NCBI RefSeq assembly: GCF_029623955.1 | Contig: NZ_JARSBP010000003.1 | Coordinates: 124,001-188,000 of the forward strand | DNA length: 64,000 nucleotides | Direction of reading: 5' to 3' | From: Mycobacterium sp. 236(2023) | GTDB lineage: Bacteria > Actinomycetota > Actinomycetes > Mycobacteriales > Mycobacteriaceae | Part shown: positions 56,142-64,000 of the stretch, piece after piece | How positions within the stretch are numbered: the first letter of the stretch is position 1 | Layout of the letters: each line of letters opens with the position of its first letter | Translations under genes and position numbers: made by a program | The notes under the pieces: generated by a model | Databases searched by the model: none | What the model saw: the letters and a program-made list of their open reading frames with translations, nothing else | Told to the model about the DNA's origin: nothing

Positions 56142-56477
56142 ATGCCTGACAACGCGCTGGTCACCGACTATCCGGTGCACCCGGTCGGCCCGGTGCAGAA
56201 GGTGCTCGCGGCGATCCACGATCCGGTGCGGCTCGAGATCGTGCGCCGGCTCCACAATGCGGGGACGCCGTTGCAGTGCGGCGCGCTGTACGACGGCATC
56301 AACAAGTCGACGGCGACGCACCACTTCAAGATCCTCCGCGAGGCGGGTGTCACGGAGCGTCTCGTCATCGACGGACTGACCTATCAACAGCTGCGCCGGG
56401 ATCAGGTGGACGCCGCGATCCCGGGTCTGCTCGACAGTGTGGTCGTCGGCGCGAACCGGGACGCTGTCGCTAACTGA
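56142..56477 (+). CDS. ArsR-family winged-helix transcriptional regulator
   Basis: A 111-residue winged-helix protein: VQKVLAAIHDPVRLEIVRRLHNAGTPLQCGALYDGINKSTATHHFKILREAGVTERLVIDGLTYQQLRRDQVDAAIPGLLDSV. The recognition helix is around KSTATHHFKIL. There is no metal-type ELCVCDL box; a lone Cys (LQCGALY) is near the HTH, so an organic ligand is more likely than arsenic. It probably represses itself and the divergent MFS gene through the palindrome. The 3' end overlaps pxpA by eight bases. Confidence 0.85.
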   Translation: MPDNALVTDYPVHPVGPVQKVLAAIHDPVRLEIVRRLHNAGTPLQCGALYDGINKSTATHHFKILREAGVTERLVIDGLTYQQLRRDQVDAAIPGLLDSVVVGANRDAVAN

Positions 56478-57228
56478 ACGGTGCCAGCGTCACGCCCTCG
56501 GCAACCAACCGTTCGCGCACCGCGGTCGCGATCTGCACTGCGCCCGGCGAATCACCGTGGACGCACACGGACTTGACGGTGATCGGGATCGTCGAGCCGT
56601 CGACGGCGTCGACGCGGCCCTTGGTGACCATCGAGATGACGCGCTCGGCGATGTCGTCAGGGTTGTGCAGCACAGCATTTCGTTCGCGACGCGAGACCAG
56701 CTGGCCGTCGGGCCGGTAGGAGCGATCGGCGAAAGCCTCCGGCACAGTGCGAAGCCCGAGTTCCTCTGCGGCGCCGAAGAACACCGACCCGGCGAGTCCG
56801 AGCACAGGCAGTGACGGGTCGACGGCGTGCACCGCTTCGGCGACGGCGTGCGCCTGCTGACGATTCGTGACGATCGAGTTGTACAGCGCGCCATGCGGTT
56901 TGACGTACGAAACGGAGGAGCCGGCAGCCGTGGCGAGCGCCGACAGCGCACCGATCTGGTACATGACGTCGGCGATCAGGTCTTCGGTGCTGGCATCGAT
57001 GAAGCGCCTGCCGAACCCGGCCAGGTCGCGGTAACTCACCTGGGCGCCGATCTTGACGCCACGCTCCGCGGCCGCCCGGCACACCTTCCTCAGGGTCGCG
57101 GGGTCGCCCGCGTGGAAGCCGCAAGCGACATTGGCGGAGGTGACGATGTCCAGCATCGCGTCGTCGTCACCGAGCGTCCAGACGCCGAAGCCTTCACCGA
57201 GATCGGCGTTGAGATCGACAGAGCTCAT
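56470..57228 (-). CDS. pxpA: 5-oxoprolinase subunit A (LamB/YcsF family)
   Basis: A 252-residue TIM-barrel protein with VDLNADLGEGFG, VTSANVACGFHAGDP, SYVKPHGALYNSIVTN and FADRSYRPDGQLVSRRE, the signatures of PxpA. Normally PxpA works with PxpB and PxpC to open 5-oxoproline with ATP. Neither partner is adjacent, so it is an orphan here or complemented from elsewhere. It starts 5 bases downstream of the zinc-ABC ATPase gene on the same strand and so would be co-transcribed from the Zur-controlled promoter. Confidence 0.92.
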   Translation of the reverse strand: MSSVDLNADLGEGFGVWTLGDDDAMLDIVTSANVACGFHAGDPATLRKVCRAAAERGVKIGAQVSYRDLAGFGRRFIDASTEDLIADVMYQIGALSALATAAGSSVSYVKPHGALYNSIVTNRQQAHAVAEAVHAVDPSLPVLGLAGSVFFGAAEELGLRTVPEAFADRSYRPDGQLVSRRERNAVLHNPDDIAERVISMVTKGRVDAVDGSTIPITVKSVCVHGDSPGAVQIATAVRERLVAEGVTLAPFS

Positions 57229-57233
57229 GCTTG

Positions 57234-57860
57234 TCAGCGTAGTGCGCCGCGGGTGGCGTCGAGGTCGATGCGGTGATCGGCAGCCGAGATGACGGCGTGG
57301 TCGTGCGTGGCCACGACCACCGTGGTTCCCGCGTCGGCGAGCCGCCGAAGGTGGCCGGTGACGGTTGCCGTCGACGCGACGTCGAGGCCCGTCGTCGGCT
57401 CGTCGAGCAGGAGAACTCCGGCTTCCTGTACGAACGCCTGCGCCAGGAGTACCCGTTGCCGCTGGCCGCCCGACAGCTCGCCGAGCGTGCGCCGGCGGAG
57501 CTCCCGGAGCCCGAACTCGGACAGCCAGTATTCGACGGCGTCGTGATCGGCCGCCTTCGGGCGACGGAGCAGCCCGAGCCGGCGCCACCGCCCCATCATG
57601 ACCGCCTCGGCGGCGGTGACAGGAAAGCTGTCGGTGACCGAACTGCGTTGCACGGCAAGCGCGACGTCCCTTGTGCCGAGGTCGATCCGGCCGGCATCGG
57701 GATGCAGCACGCCCGCGAGAAGCCCGAGCAGGGTCGACTTGCCGCAGCCGTTCGATCCGGTGACGGCCGTGATCGCGTCGGGCGCGATCGTCACCGTGAG
57801 CCCCTGGAAGACGGGCGTGGCAGGGTGGCCGAAAGACACCTTATTGAAAATGATATTCAT
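57234..57860 (-). CDS. aztA: Zinc ABC transporter ATP-binding protein (AztA/ZnuC-like)
   Basis: A 208-residue ABC ATPase. Walker A is [12 protein letters not shown] (about residues 36-47), the Q-loop [10 protein letters not shown], the signature [15 protein letters not shown], Walker [13 protein letters not shown], and the switch His lies in [11 protein letters not shown]. Short ATPases of this kind serve AztABCD or ZnuABC zinc importers. The start ATG 57860 ([13 protein letters not shown]) is the only sensible start, and the Zur-like box covers its first codons. It is divergent from the permease-fusion gene (20 bases between starts). Confidence 0.92.
   Translation of the reverse strand: MNIIFNKVSFGHPATPVFQGLTVTIAPDAITAVTGSNGCGKSTLLGLLAGVLHPDAGRIDLGTRDVALAVQRSSVTDSFPVTAAEAVMMGRWRRLGLLRRPKAADHDAVEYWLSEFGLRELRRRTLGELSGGQRQRVLLAQAFVQEAGVLLLDEPTTGLDVASTATVTGHLRRLADAGTTVVVATHDHAVISAADHRIDLDATRGALR
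57845..57859. promoter_or_regulatory. Zur-box-like operator between aztA and the permease fusion gene
   Basis: TGAAAATGATATTCA is a near-perfect 15-base dyad (six of seven pairs) and differs at one base from the TGAAAATGATTTTCA-type Zur core. It overlaps the aztA start codon and is 21 bases before the divergent permease gene, so it can shut both. Confidence 0.78.
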
Positions 57861-57880
57861 TACTGATAGAAGTTTACGGC

Positions 57881-59866
57881 ATGACGCACTGGCTGATCGA
57901 CCCGTTCCAGGCCGACATGGTCGTGCGAGCACTGGTGGCCGGCGTCATCGCGGCCTGCCTGTGCTCACTCGTCGGCTGCTGGGTGGTGTTGCGGCGCAAC
58001 GTCTTTCTCGGAGAGGCCATGACCCACGGCATGCTTCCGGGCGTCGCCGTCGCCGCCCTGCTTGGTGTCAGCTTGATGGCGGGCGGACTCGCCGCGGCAC
58101 TCGTGATGGCGGTCGGGGTCGTCGCGATCGGACGGTCATCGAAGCTGTCATCGGATACCAGCATCGGGTTGCTCCTGGTCGGAATGCTGGCGCTCGGAGT
58201 CATCGTGGTGTCGAGGTCCCAGAGCTTTGCCGTCGACCTGACCGGCTTCCTGTTCGGCGACGTGTTCGCCGTCGGCGCAACCGATCTCGTAGTGCTGGGA
58301 GTGGCCTTGCTCATGTCCTTGTGTGCTGTCGTCATCGGTCACCGCGCCTTCGTCGCCGTGTCTTTCGACCCGCGCAAGGCCGCCACGTTGGGGTTGCGGC
58401 CCGCAGTCGCGGGCCCGGTGCTGACCGTGTTGATGGCGGTGGCGATGGTGGCGTCCTTCCACGTGGTGGGCACGCTGCTGGTGCTGGGCCTGCTCGTCGC
58501 GCCGCCGGCGGCGGCATTGTTGTGGGCGAAGTCGATCCCCCGAGTCATGGTGCTGTCTGCCGCGATCGGTTCCGCGGCGGTGTATCTCGGGCTGCTGATC
58601 TCCTGGTATGCCGGTACCGCCGGTGGTGCCACGATCGCCGGCGTCGCGGTCCTGATGTTCTTCACCTCCACAGCGGTGTCGTTCCTGCGCAGCCGGTGGC
58701 GCCGCGTCACGGCCGTCACGGCATCGGCCTGTATCGCGGCCGGTTGCGCGAGCCCGTCCGCGCCCGTCGCCGACGAACAACCCGCAGGTGGTCACGACGA
58801 GGTGGTCGTCGAAGGCGCGCGCGAACTCGACGGGGCGCAGACCATGCTCGTGCTCGTCGATCCCGCAACGGGCGACACGTCGGTCTACGACGCCGTCGAC
58901 GAGACCGAGACACCGATCGGCTCCTACGGTGCGGTGACCGACCTCAACGGCGACGGGCGCTTCGCCTACCTGAGCACCGACCGGCAGACGATCGTCGTCG
59001 ACGCCGGAGCGTGGACATTCGACCACGGGGACCATTACCACTACTTCGCCACTGCGCCCACCGAAGTGGCCACCCTCGACGCTCCCGCCGAGGCCGTCAG
59101 CGCAAGCAATTCAACCGTCGCAGTCCGAACATCCACGGGGAACGTGCAATTGGCGGACCGCGAGAAGCTGGGGCAGAAGTCGGTCTCAGTACCTGAGGGC
59201 CTGCAGGTCCCCCGCGATGCCGTCGCGGTGGTGCCCTACGGCGGCCGTCTCGTCACGGTCGCGGCGTCGGGGCGCATGCAGGTCGTCGACGACAGCGGGG
59301 CAACCGATCTCACCGGACAGTGCCCGAACCCGTCGTGGGCGATGCCGACCCGGCGTGCGGTGGTCGTCGGGTGCGATTCCGGGGCGGTCCGGGTGACCGG
59401 CGGCGACAAGGATCTCTCCGTCACTGCCGCGCCCTATCCGGCCGACGCGCCAAAGGCGCCGTCGCGGATGGACCATCGGGACCGCGCCGATGTCTTCGCC
59501 GGTTTGTCTGCCGGCACGGTCTGGGTGCTCGACAGCAGGCAGCGGTCGTGGACGCTGATCCCGGTTCCCGACGCGGTCGCTACCAACACCGCCGGGGACG
59601 GCACCGTGCTCGTCCTGCGCCGCGACGGAACGCTCAGCATGTTCGAGGTGACCTCGAAGACCGAGACCGCCCGAGTTCCGCTGTTCCCCAGTCGAATCAC
59701 CGAAGACGGACCGCAACCGGTCGTCGACATCGACTCGGATCGCGCCTACGTGAACAACGCCGAGACCCGGGAGATCTACGAGATCGACTATCAGGACGGT
59801 CTGCGGGTGTCACGCACCCTGCGCACCGAAGTCTTTCCAGGGCTGATGGTCGAGGCGGGCCGGTGA
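57881..59866 (+). CDS. aztB: Zinc ABC permease (AztB-like) fused to an AztD-like propeller domain
   Basis: The 661-codon frame encodes two parts. Residues 1 to about 270 are an ABC-3 metal permease with eight or so helices ([51 protein letters not shown]). Residues about 290-661 form a beta-propeller-like domain similar to AztD zinc chaperones, with [17 protein letters not shown], the His-rich [13 protein letters not shown] (about 390) and repeated VDxxxxxVYVNN blades. At the join, residues 266-289 (start GTG 58676, ending ACIAAGC with Cys289) look exactly like a lipoprotein signal. The frame has no stop, so either a true fusion or a nested second start is possible. The stop overlaps aztC by GTGA. 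Confidence 0.82.
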   Translation: MTHWLIDPFQADMVVRALVAGVIAACLCSLVGCWVVLRRNVFLGEAMTHGMLPGVAVAALLGVSLMAGGLAAALVMAVGVVAIGRSSKLSSDTSIGLLLVGMLALGVIVVSRSQSFAVDLTGFLFGDVFAVGATDLVVLGVALLMSLCAVVIGHRAFVAVSFDPRKAATLGLRPAVAGPVLTVLMAVAMVASFHVVGTLLVLGLLVAPPAAALLWAKSIPRVMVLSAAIGSAAVYLGLLISWYAGTAGGATIAGVAVLMFFTSTAVSFLRSRWRRVTAVTASACIAAGCASPSAPVADEQPAGGHDEVVVEGARELDGAQTMLVLVDPATGDTSVYDAVDETETPIGSYGAVTDLNGDGRFAYLSTDRQTIVVDAGAWTFDHGDHYHYFATAPTEVATLDAPAEAVSASNSTVAVRTSTGNVQLADREKLGQKSVSVPEGLQVPRDAVAVVPYGGRLVTVAASGRMQVVDDSGATDLTGQCPNPSWAMPTRRAVVVGCDSGAVRVTGGDKDLSVTAAPYPADAPKAPSRMDHRDRADVFAGLSAGTVWVLDSRQRSWTLIPVPDAVATNTAGDGTVLVLRRDGTLSMFEVTSKTETARVPLFPSRITEDGPQPVVDIDSDRAYVNNAETREIYEIDYQDGLRVSRTLRTEVFPGLMVEAGR

Positions 59867-60765
59867 TCCGCGTATGGTTCGTCGCGATCCTCGCGGCCGC
59901 GCTCACGGCGTGCGGCGCCCCGCAGCAGGCCGGCGGCATCGTCGTCACGACCAACATCCTCGGCGACATTGTGCGGAACGTGGTCGGAGATGCCGCCGAC
60001 GTCCGAGTCCTGATGCAGCCCAACGCCGATCCGCATTCATTCGGGGTGTCCGCACAGGACGCCGCAGCGATGAGCACTGCCGGCCTGATCGTCTACAACG
60101 GGCTCGGTCTCGAAGAGAACATCACCCGCAACGTCGAAAGTGCCTCCGAAGCAGGAGTTCCGACACTGCCCGTCGGCGATCGCATCGACCCGATCCACTA
60201 CACCGACGGCGACAGCGAGGGCGCTCCCGACCCGCACTTCTGGACCGACCCGCAGCGGATGATCACCGCGGTCGACGCCATCGAGGACGCGGTCCTGGCC
60301 GAGATGGACGGCATCGACGCGGCGACGGTGTCGCAGAACGCACAGACCTACCGGACGCGCCTACGGGACCTCGACGCGGCGATGGCTGCCGGGTTCGGCG
60401 ACATCCCCGTCGAGCGCCGCAAGCTCGTCACCAATCACCACGTCCTCGGTTATCTGGCGCAGCGGTTCGGGTTCACCGTGGTCGGCGCGATCGTCCCCAG
60501 CGGCACGACCCTCGCCGCGCCGAGCGCCTCGGATCTGCAGTCGCTGGTCGGTGCGATCCGAACTGCCGGTGTCCCGGCGATCTTCGTCGACTCGTCGCAG
60601 CCGGAGAAGCTCGCCCGGGTGCTGGCCCGGGACGCAGGTGTGAACGTGCAGATCGTTTCGCTCTACAGCGAATCGCTGAGCCCGCCGGGCACGCCGGCGG
60701 CGACCTATCTCGACATGATGCGCGCCAATACCGACGCCATCGTGACGGGCCTGCGACAGCCGTAG
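59863..60765 (+). CDS. aztC: Zinc ABC transporter substrate-binding lipoprotein (AztC/ZnuA-like)
   Basis: A 300-residue cluster A-I binding protein. The signal peptide ends in ALTACG (Cys17). Expected zinc ligands are His61 (NADPHSFGV), His136 or so (DPHFWTDP), His near 203 (LVTNHHVLGYLAQRFGF) and an acidic residue in IFVDSSQPEK. It has no long His/Asp loop, consistent with AztC, which receives zinc from AztD. GTG 59863 overlaps the fusion gene's stop by four bases, so it is translationally coupled. Followed after 27 bases by aztD. Confidence 0.92.
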   Translation: MIRVWFVAILAAALTACGAPQQAGGIVVTTNILGDIVRNVVGDAADVRVLMQPNADPHSFGVSAQDAAAMSTAGLIVYNGLGLEENITRNVESASEAGVPTLPVGDRIDPIHYTDGDSEGAPDPHFWTDPQRMITAVDAIEDAVLAEMDGIDAATVSQNAQTYRTRLRDLDAAMAAGFGDIPVERRKLVTNHHVLGYLAQRFGFTVVGAIVPSGTTLAAPSASDLQSLVGAIRTAGVPAIFVDSSQPEKLARVLARDAGVNVQIVSLYSESLSPPGTPAATYLDMMRANTDAIVTGLRQP

Positions 60766-60792
60766 GCCCTCAACGCTCGGAAGGAGCGAAAC

Positions 60793-61992
60793 ATGTCCAA
60801 TCCGCGGTGGCTCTACCGCGTCGGAGCGGTGTCCTTTGCGGCGGCAGCGCTGACTGCCTGCGGGTCGGGCGGCGACAGTACGGGCAGTTCCGAGAATCTC
60901 GGAACGCTCGAGACCCAGCCTCAGGCCACGCCGATCATCGAGCCGTTGGTGGCGACCTACGACGGTGGGCTCTATGTGCTCGACGGAGAGACCCTCGAGG
61001 TCAAGCAGGACATCCCGCTCGACGGATTCCTGCGGGTCAACCCCGCCGGTGACGATGCGCACGTCCTCGTCACAACCGATGAGGGCTTCCGCGTCCTCGA
61101 TGCGTCGGGTGCCGTGCTGACCGATGACACGTTCCCTGCGGCGGAAGCGGGACACGTTGTGCCGCATGGTGAGAACACCGTGCTCTTCGCCGATGGCACC
61201 GGGGAGATCACGGCCTTCGATCCGCACGCGCTCGCCGACGGTATGCCTGACACGCAGAAGTTCACGACCCCGCAGCCACACCACGGTGTCGCGGTCATCC
61301 TGGCCGACGGTACGCTGGTGCACAGCCTCGGTGACCCGGAGGGCCGCACCGGCGCGGTCGCGTTGCAGGGTGACCGTGAGATCGCGCGCAGCGAGGATTG
61401 CCCGGGCCTGCACGGTGAGACTGTGGTCGCCGACGAGGAAGTCGTCCTCGGGTGTGAGAACGGTGCGCTGATCTACGCGAACGGCACGTTCACAAAGGTC
61501 ACGAGCCCGACCCCGTACGGCCGGATCGGCAACATCAAGGGCCACGAGGATTCTCCGGTTGCGCTGGGCGACATGAAGATCGAGCCCGACGCCGAGCTGG
61601 AGCGTCCCGAGCAGTTCTCGCTGATCGACACCACCACCGATCAGCTCAAGGTCGTCAAGTTGCCGCCTTCGGTGAGCTATTCGTTCCGCTCACTGGCCCG
61701 CGGCCCGCAGGCAGAGGCGCTGATGCTCGGCACCGACGGCAAGCTGTACGTGTTCGACCCGGTGACCGGCGCCCAGATGAAGACCGTCGACGTCACGGGT
61801 CCGTGGACCGAACCCGACGACTGGCAGGACCCGCGTCCTACCGTGTTCACCCGTGAAGGCGCCGTGTACGTCACGGACCCGGCTGCCAAGCAGATTCATC
61901 TGGTCGACCTGCAGTCCGGCGCCATCACCGCGTCGGCGACTCTCGACCAAACGCCCAACGAACTCAGCGGGGCAGTCGGGCATGACCACTGA
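60793..61992 (+). CDS. aztD: Zinc metallochaperone AztD-like propeller lipoprotein
   Basis: The 399-residue protein has a lipoprotein signal (AAALTACG, Cys about 22) and a seven-bladed-propeller-like repeat structure (blades such as YDGGLYVLDGETLEVK and DGKLYVFDPVTGAQMK). Family AztD proteins hand zinc to AztC. Candidate ligands are His in EAGHVVPHGE, PQPHHGVAV, KGHEDSP and the terminal VGHDH. It lacks the His-rich DHGDHYHY stretch that the fused propeller keeps. GGAG lies about 8 bases before ATG 60793. Expressed with aztB and aztC from the Zur-controlled promoter. Confidence 0.88.
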   Translation: MSNPRWLYRVGAVSFAAAALTACGSGGDSTGSSENLGTLETQPQATPIIEPLVATYDGGLYVLDGETLEVKQDIPLDGFLRVNPAGDDAHVLVTTDEGFRVLDASGAVLTDDTFPAAEAGHVVPHGENTVLFADGTGEITAFDPHALADGMPDTQKFTTPQPHHGVAVILADGTLVHSLGDPEGRTGAVALQGDREIARSEDCPGLHGETVVADEEVVLGCENGALIYANGTFTKVTSPTPYGRIGNIKGHEDSPVALGDMKIEPDAELERPEQFSLIDTTTDQLKVVKLPPSVSYSFRSLARGPQAEALMLGTDGKLYVFDPVTGAQMKTVDVTGPWTEPDDWQDPRPTVFTREGAVYVTDPAAKQIHLVDLQSGAITASATLDQTPNELSGAVGHDH

Positions 61993-62017
61993 TGGGTGAT
62001 GGTGGCACCATCGTGAG

Positions 62018-62845
62018 ATGACCCGTGCCGACATCTTCGTCACCGCAGCAGAACTGGCGCGGCTGATCGCCGACGGTGAACCGGTGAACGTCCTCGACGT
62101 CCGCTGGGAGCTGGCGCAGCCGGACGGACGGGAGGCGTACACCCGCGGGCATGTGCCCGGCGCGGTGTACGTCTCCCTCGACGACGAACTGTCCGACCAC
62201 TCCGTGCCGGGGCGGGGCAGGCATCCGCTGCCGTCGGGTGCGGCGGTCGGGTCGGCGGCGCGACGATGGGGTCTGCGGGACGGGGTGCCCACAGTCGTGT
62301 ACGACGACTGGAATCGGGCGGGTTCCGCGCGCGCCTGGTGGGTGTTGACGGCAGCAGGCGTCGCCGATGTCAGAATTCTCGACGGTGGCCTGGCTGCCTG
62401 GACCGCCTCGGGCGGCAGCCTCGAAACAGGCTCGCCGACAGTCGAACCCGGTGACATCTCGGTCCACTTCGAGGATCTCTACGATGGCGCACTACCAACC
62501 CTGACTGCTGACGAAGTGGCAGAATTCGACGGCGTGTTACTCGACGCCCGGGCGCCCGAGCGGTTCCGCGGCGAGACCGAACCCGTCGATCCGGTGGCCG
62601 GCCATATCCCGGGTGCACGCAACGTGCCGAGCACCGGGATCCTCGATGCCGAAGGCAGGTTGTCCGGTCCTGTCGCCAACCGGTACCCGTCCGACGCCAA
62701 TGATGTTGCGGTCTACTGCGGTTCGGGAGTCACCGCGTCGCTTGTCGTCGCGGCGCTGCACGCTGAGGGAGTGGGGGCGAAACTGTTCCCGGGTTCGTGG
62801 TCGCAGTGGGCGGGGGAATCTCGCCCGGTGGAGACGGGGGAGTAA
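62018..62845 (+). CDS. Sulfurtransferase with tandem rhodanese domains
   Basis: A 275-residue thiosulfate/3-mercaptopyruvate sulfurtransferase. Domain one (about 1-125) is inactive (VLDVRWELAQPDG, RGHVPGAVYVSLD, DGGLAAW). Domain two (about 150-270) carries the catalytic Cys in VYCGSGVTAS; the CGSGV loop is that of mercaptopyruvate type enzymes (CGSGT) with Val for Thr. It is cytoplasmic, 25 bases after aztD, so may be transcribed with it, although a zinc link is not established. ATG 62018 is the start. Confidence 0.9.
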   Translation: MTRADIFVTAAELARLIADGEPVNVLDVRWELAQPDGREAYTRGHVPGAVYVSLDDELSDHSVPGRGRHPLPSGAAVGSAARRWGLRDGVPTVVYDDWNRAGSARAWWVLTAAGVADVRILDGGLAAWTASGGSLETGSPTVEPGDISVHFEDLYDGALPTLTADEVAEFDGVLLDARAPERFRGETEPVDPVAGHIPGARNVPSTGILDAEGRLSGPVANRYPSDANDVAVYCGSGVTASLVVAALHAEGVGAKLFPGSWSQWAGESRPVETGE

Positions 62846-62848
62846 GCG

Positions 62849-63961
62849 TCAGTTCCGAAATGGGGCGGGGGCCCGCTCGATCAGGCACCGGTTGCCGCCG
62901 TCACGCTTGGCGCGGTACATCGCCGCGTCGGCGGTCTGGATGAGTCGTTCGATCGCGGGTCCGGCGTCGGGCACCGCGCCCCATTCGACGACGGCCGCGC
63001 CGACGCTCGCGGTGACCGGATGCGGAAGTGCGGCAATCGCAGAGCAGAGCTGGCCGGGCAACTTCTCGGCCGTCACGGCGGGCAGCGTGTCGATGACGAG
63101 GAACTCCTCGCCACCCGCGCGCCCGATGATCGCGGAGCTGGGACTGGACTCGCGCAACGTCCAGCCGACGGCGGTCAGCGCCTGGTCTCCGGCGGTGTGC
63201 CCGTAGGTGTCGTTGAGTTTCTTGAACGCGTCGAGGTCGATCATGATCACGATCAGGTTCAGCTCGCCATTGGGTGACGTCAGCAGTGCGGTGGCCCGTT
63301 CGTAGAACGCTCGCCGGTTCAGCAGCCCGGTCAGGGCATCCTGGTCGGAGCGCACGACGTCGGCGCCCATCGTGCGCACGACGGTCTGGATCGCCAGCGG
63401 CACAGCGACATTCAGCTCCACGACGAGCCAGAATCCGGCGGCCGCGACCACGCCGCTGTCCTGCGCCTCGAACACCCGTACCGCGCAGAAGCCACCCGCG
63501 GTGGTGGCGACGGCGAGGTTGAACAGGATCGCCTTCGCGTCGTGGAAGAACGCGAGGTAGCCCCCGGTGATGACCAGTCCGGAGCATCCCATCAGGGCCA
63601 CTTCCGGTTCGGTCTGCATGATCGAACCGATGGCGATCAGCGCGGAGCCGATCATGCCCATGGCCAACGACTGGCGCCTGGACGGCCACGTCCACAGCCA
63701 CAGGGTCGCGTAACCGACTCCGGCGATGAAGGCCACCACACTGACAGTGACGGTGAGGACCGGCACCCGGTTGAAGGAACCCAGCACACCGAAAGCCATG
63801 AAGACGAGGGCGCCGGCGATGACGGCCATGAGGCGCCGGGTGGCGGGCGCGAGTCCACGAGCATGCAGATAGCCGGACAGCCAGTCGAACTGGTCGTCCT
63901 GGTGCCACCAGCGTCGTGCAGCATCGGCGAACCGGCGTCTGCCCGAATTCGTCGAACTCAT
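62849..63961 (-). CDS. Membrane-bound diguanylate cyclase (GGDEF domain)
   Basis: A 370-residue protein. Six predicted membrane helices (about residues 45-205) form the sensor; the C-terminal GGDEF domain has the active-site variant GGEEF in GRAGGEEFLVI and DLDAFKKLNDTYGHTAGDQAL as the metal and substrate region. It should make c-di-GMP. No RxxD inhibitory site is seen five residues upstream of GGEEF. The family is common in mycobacteria (MASE-like MFS-type sensor). ATG 63961 or GTG 63964 may start it. Converges on the sulfurtransferase gene 3 bases away. Confidence 0.9.
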   Translation of the reverse strand: MSSTNSGRRRFADAARRWWHQDDQFDWLSGYLHARGLAPATRRLMAVIAGALVFMAFGVLGSFNRVPVLTVTVSVVAFIAGVGYATLWLWTWPSRRQSLAMGMIGSALIAIGSIMQTEPEVALMGCSGLVITGGYLAFFHDAKAILFNLAVATTAGGFCAVRVFEAQDSGVVAAAGFWLVVELNVAVPLAIQTVVRTMGADVVRSDQDALTGLLNRRAFYERATALLTSPNGELNLIVIMIDLDAFKKLNDTYGHTAGDQALTAVGWTLRESSPSSAIIGRAGGEEFLVIDTLPAVTAEKLPGQLCSAIAALPHPVTASVGAAVVEWGAVPDAGPAIERLIQTADAAMYRAKRDGGNRCLIERAPAPFRN

Positions 63962-64000
63962 CACGCGGCCGTCCCCCCCAACTCGCCACCGTAGCGGCAG

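Noticed and set aside
58676..59866. Calling the AztD-like half of the fusion as a separate gene
   Set aside because: The frame is continuous with the permease and there is no stop between them; the internal GTG is noted as an alternative start only.

Overview
The window is a compact, roughly 65-70% GC stretch of a mycobacterial chromosome, most likely from a fast-growing environmental species (Mycolicibacterium type). The call rests on gene order: tilS-hpt-lpqG, ephA, ftsH-folE-folP-folB-folK, panG-panC-coaX, lysS-lsr2-clpC1, lpqF/mhuD, mutY/canB, disA-radA, lpqE/carD and ispF-cysS-rlmB-arsB follow the order I know from M. tuberculosis (about Rv3577 to Rv3625c). The espACD and esx/PE/PPE genes found there in pathogens are absent. 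No transposase, prophage, CRISPR, rRNA or tRNA was seen, and no gap between genes exceeds 300 bases.

Layout. 1-6.2 kb: 5'-terminal part of a Pls/PosA-type non-ribosomal peptide synthetase running off the left edge, a TerC-family manganese exporter behind a candidate yybP-ykoY riboswitch, an allantoicase/UraD-like pair, and inorganic pyrophosphatase. 6.3-12.6 kb: a D,D-carboxypeptidase, a zinc metalloprotease-like protein, tilS, hpt and a molybdopterin oxidoreductase, closed by a perfect 60-bp tandem duplication. 12.7-15.2 kb: lipoprotein LpqG, an MBL hydrolase and an epoxide-hydrolase-like protein. 15.3-24.7 kb: one long forward cluster, ftsH, four folate genes, two membrane proteins, and pantothenate/CoA genes lacking panD. 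25-31 kb: a PLP enzyme, lysS, lsr2 and clpC1 (with a likely ClgR operator). 30.8-32.6 kb: a cobalamin riboswitch controlling cbtB-cbtA and a histidine-phosphatase-fold protein. 32.5-39 kb: LpqF, the haem-degrading MhuD, an alpha/beta hydrolase and two large regulators. 38.9-48.1 kb: mutY/canB, the radA-disA c-di-AMP pair, lpqE/carD, then ispF-cysS-rlmB with ispD missing.

48-62 kb is the most unusual region: a metal-homeostasis island. It holds an ArsB/SLC13-type transporter with an MBL protein, a zinc-independent L31 (rpmE2) behind a Zur-box-like palindrome, a UPF0718 permease with a TIGR03943 partner, a PacL-CtpC efflux pair, an MFS transporter and ArsR-type regulator flanking a perfect 24-bp palindrome, and an aztABCD-like zinc uptake system behind a second Zur-box-like site. 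In that system the permease is fused in one open frame to an AztD-like propeller domain, with a lipoprotein signal buried at the junction. A 5-oxoprolinase subunit A gene lies 5 bases after the zinc ATPase gene on the same strand. A rhodanese sulfurtransferase and a diguanylate cyclase end the window.

Functional picture. Housekeeping modules (folate, pantothenate/CoA, tRNA maintenance, proteolysis) are interleaved with metal-sensing modules. The window appears to carry a manganese riboswitch, a cobalamin riboswitch and two Zur sites, each directly in front of a matching transporter or zinc-sparing gene.
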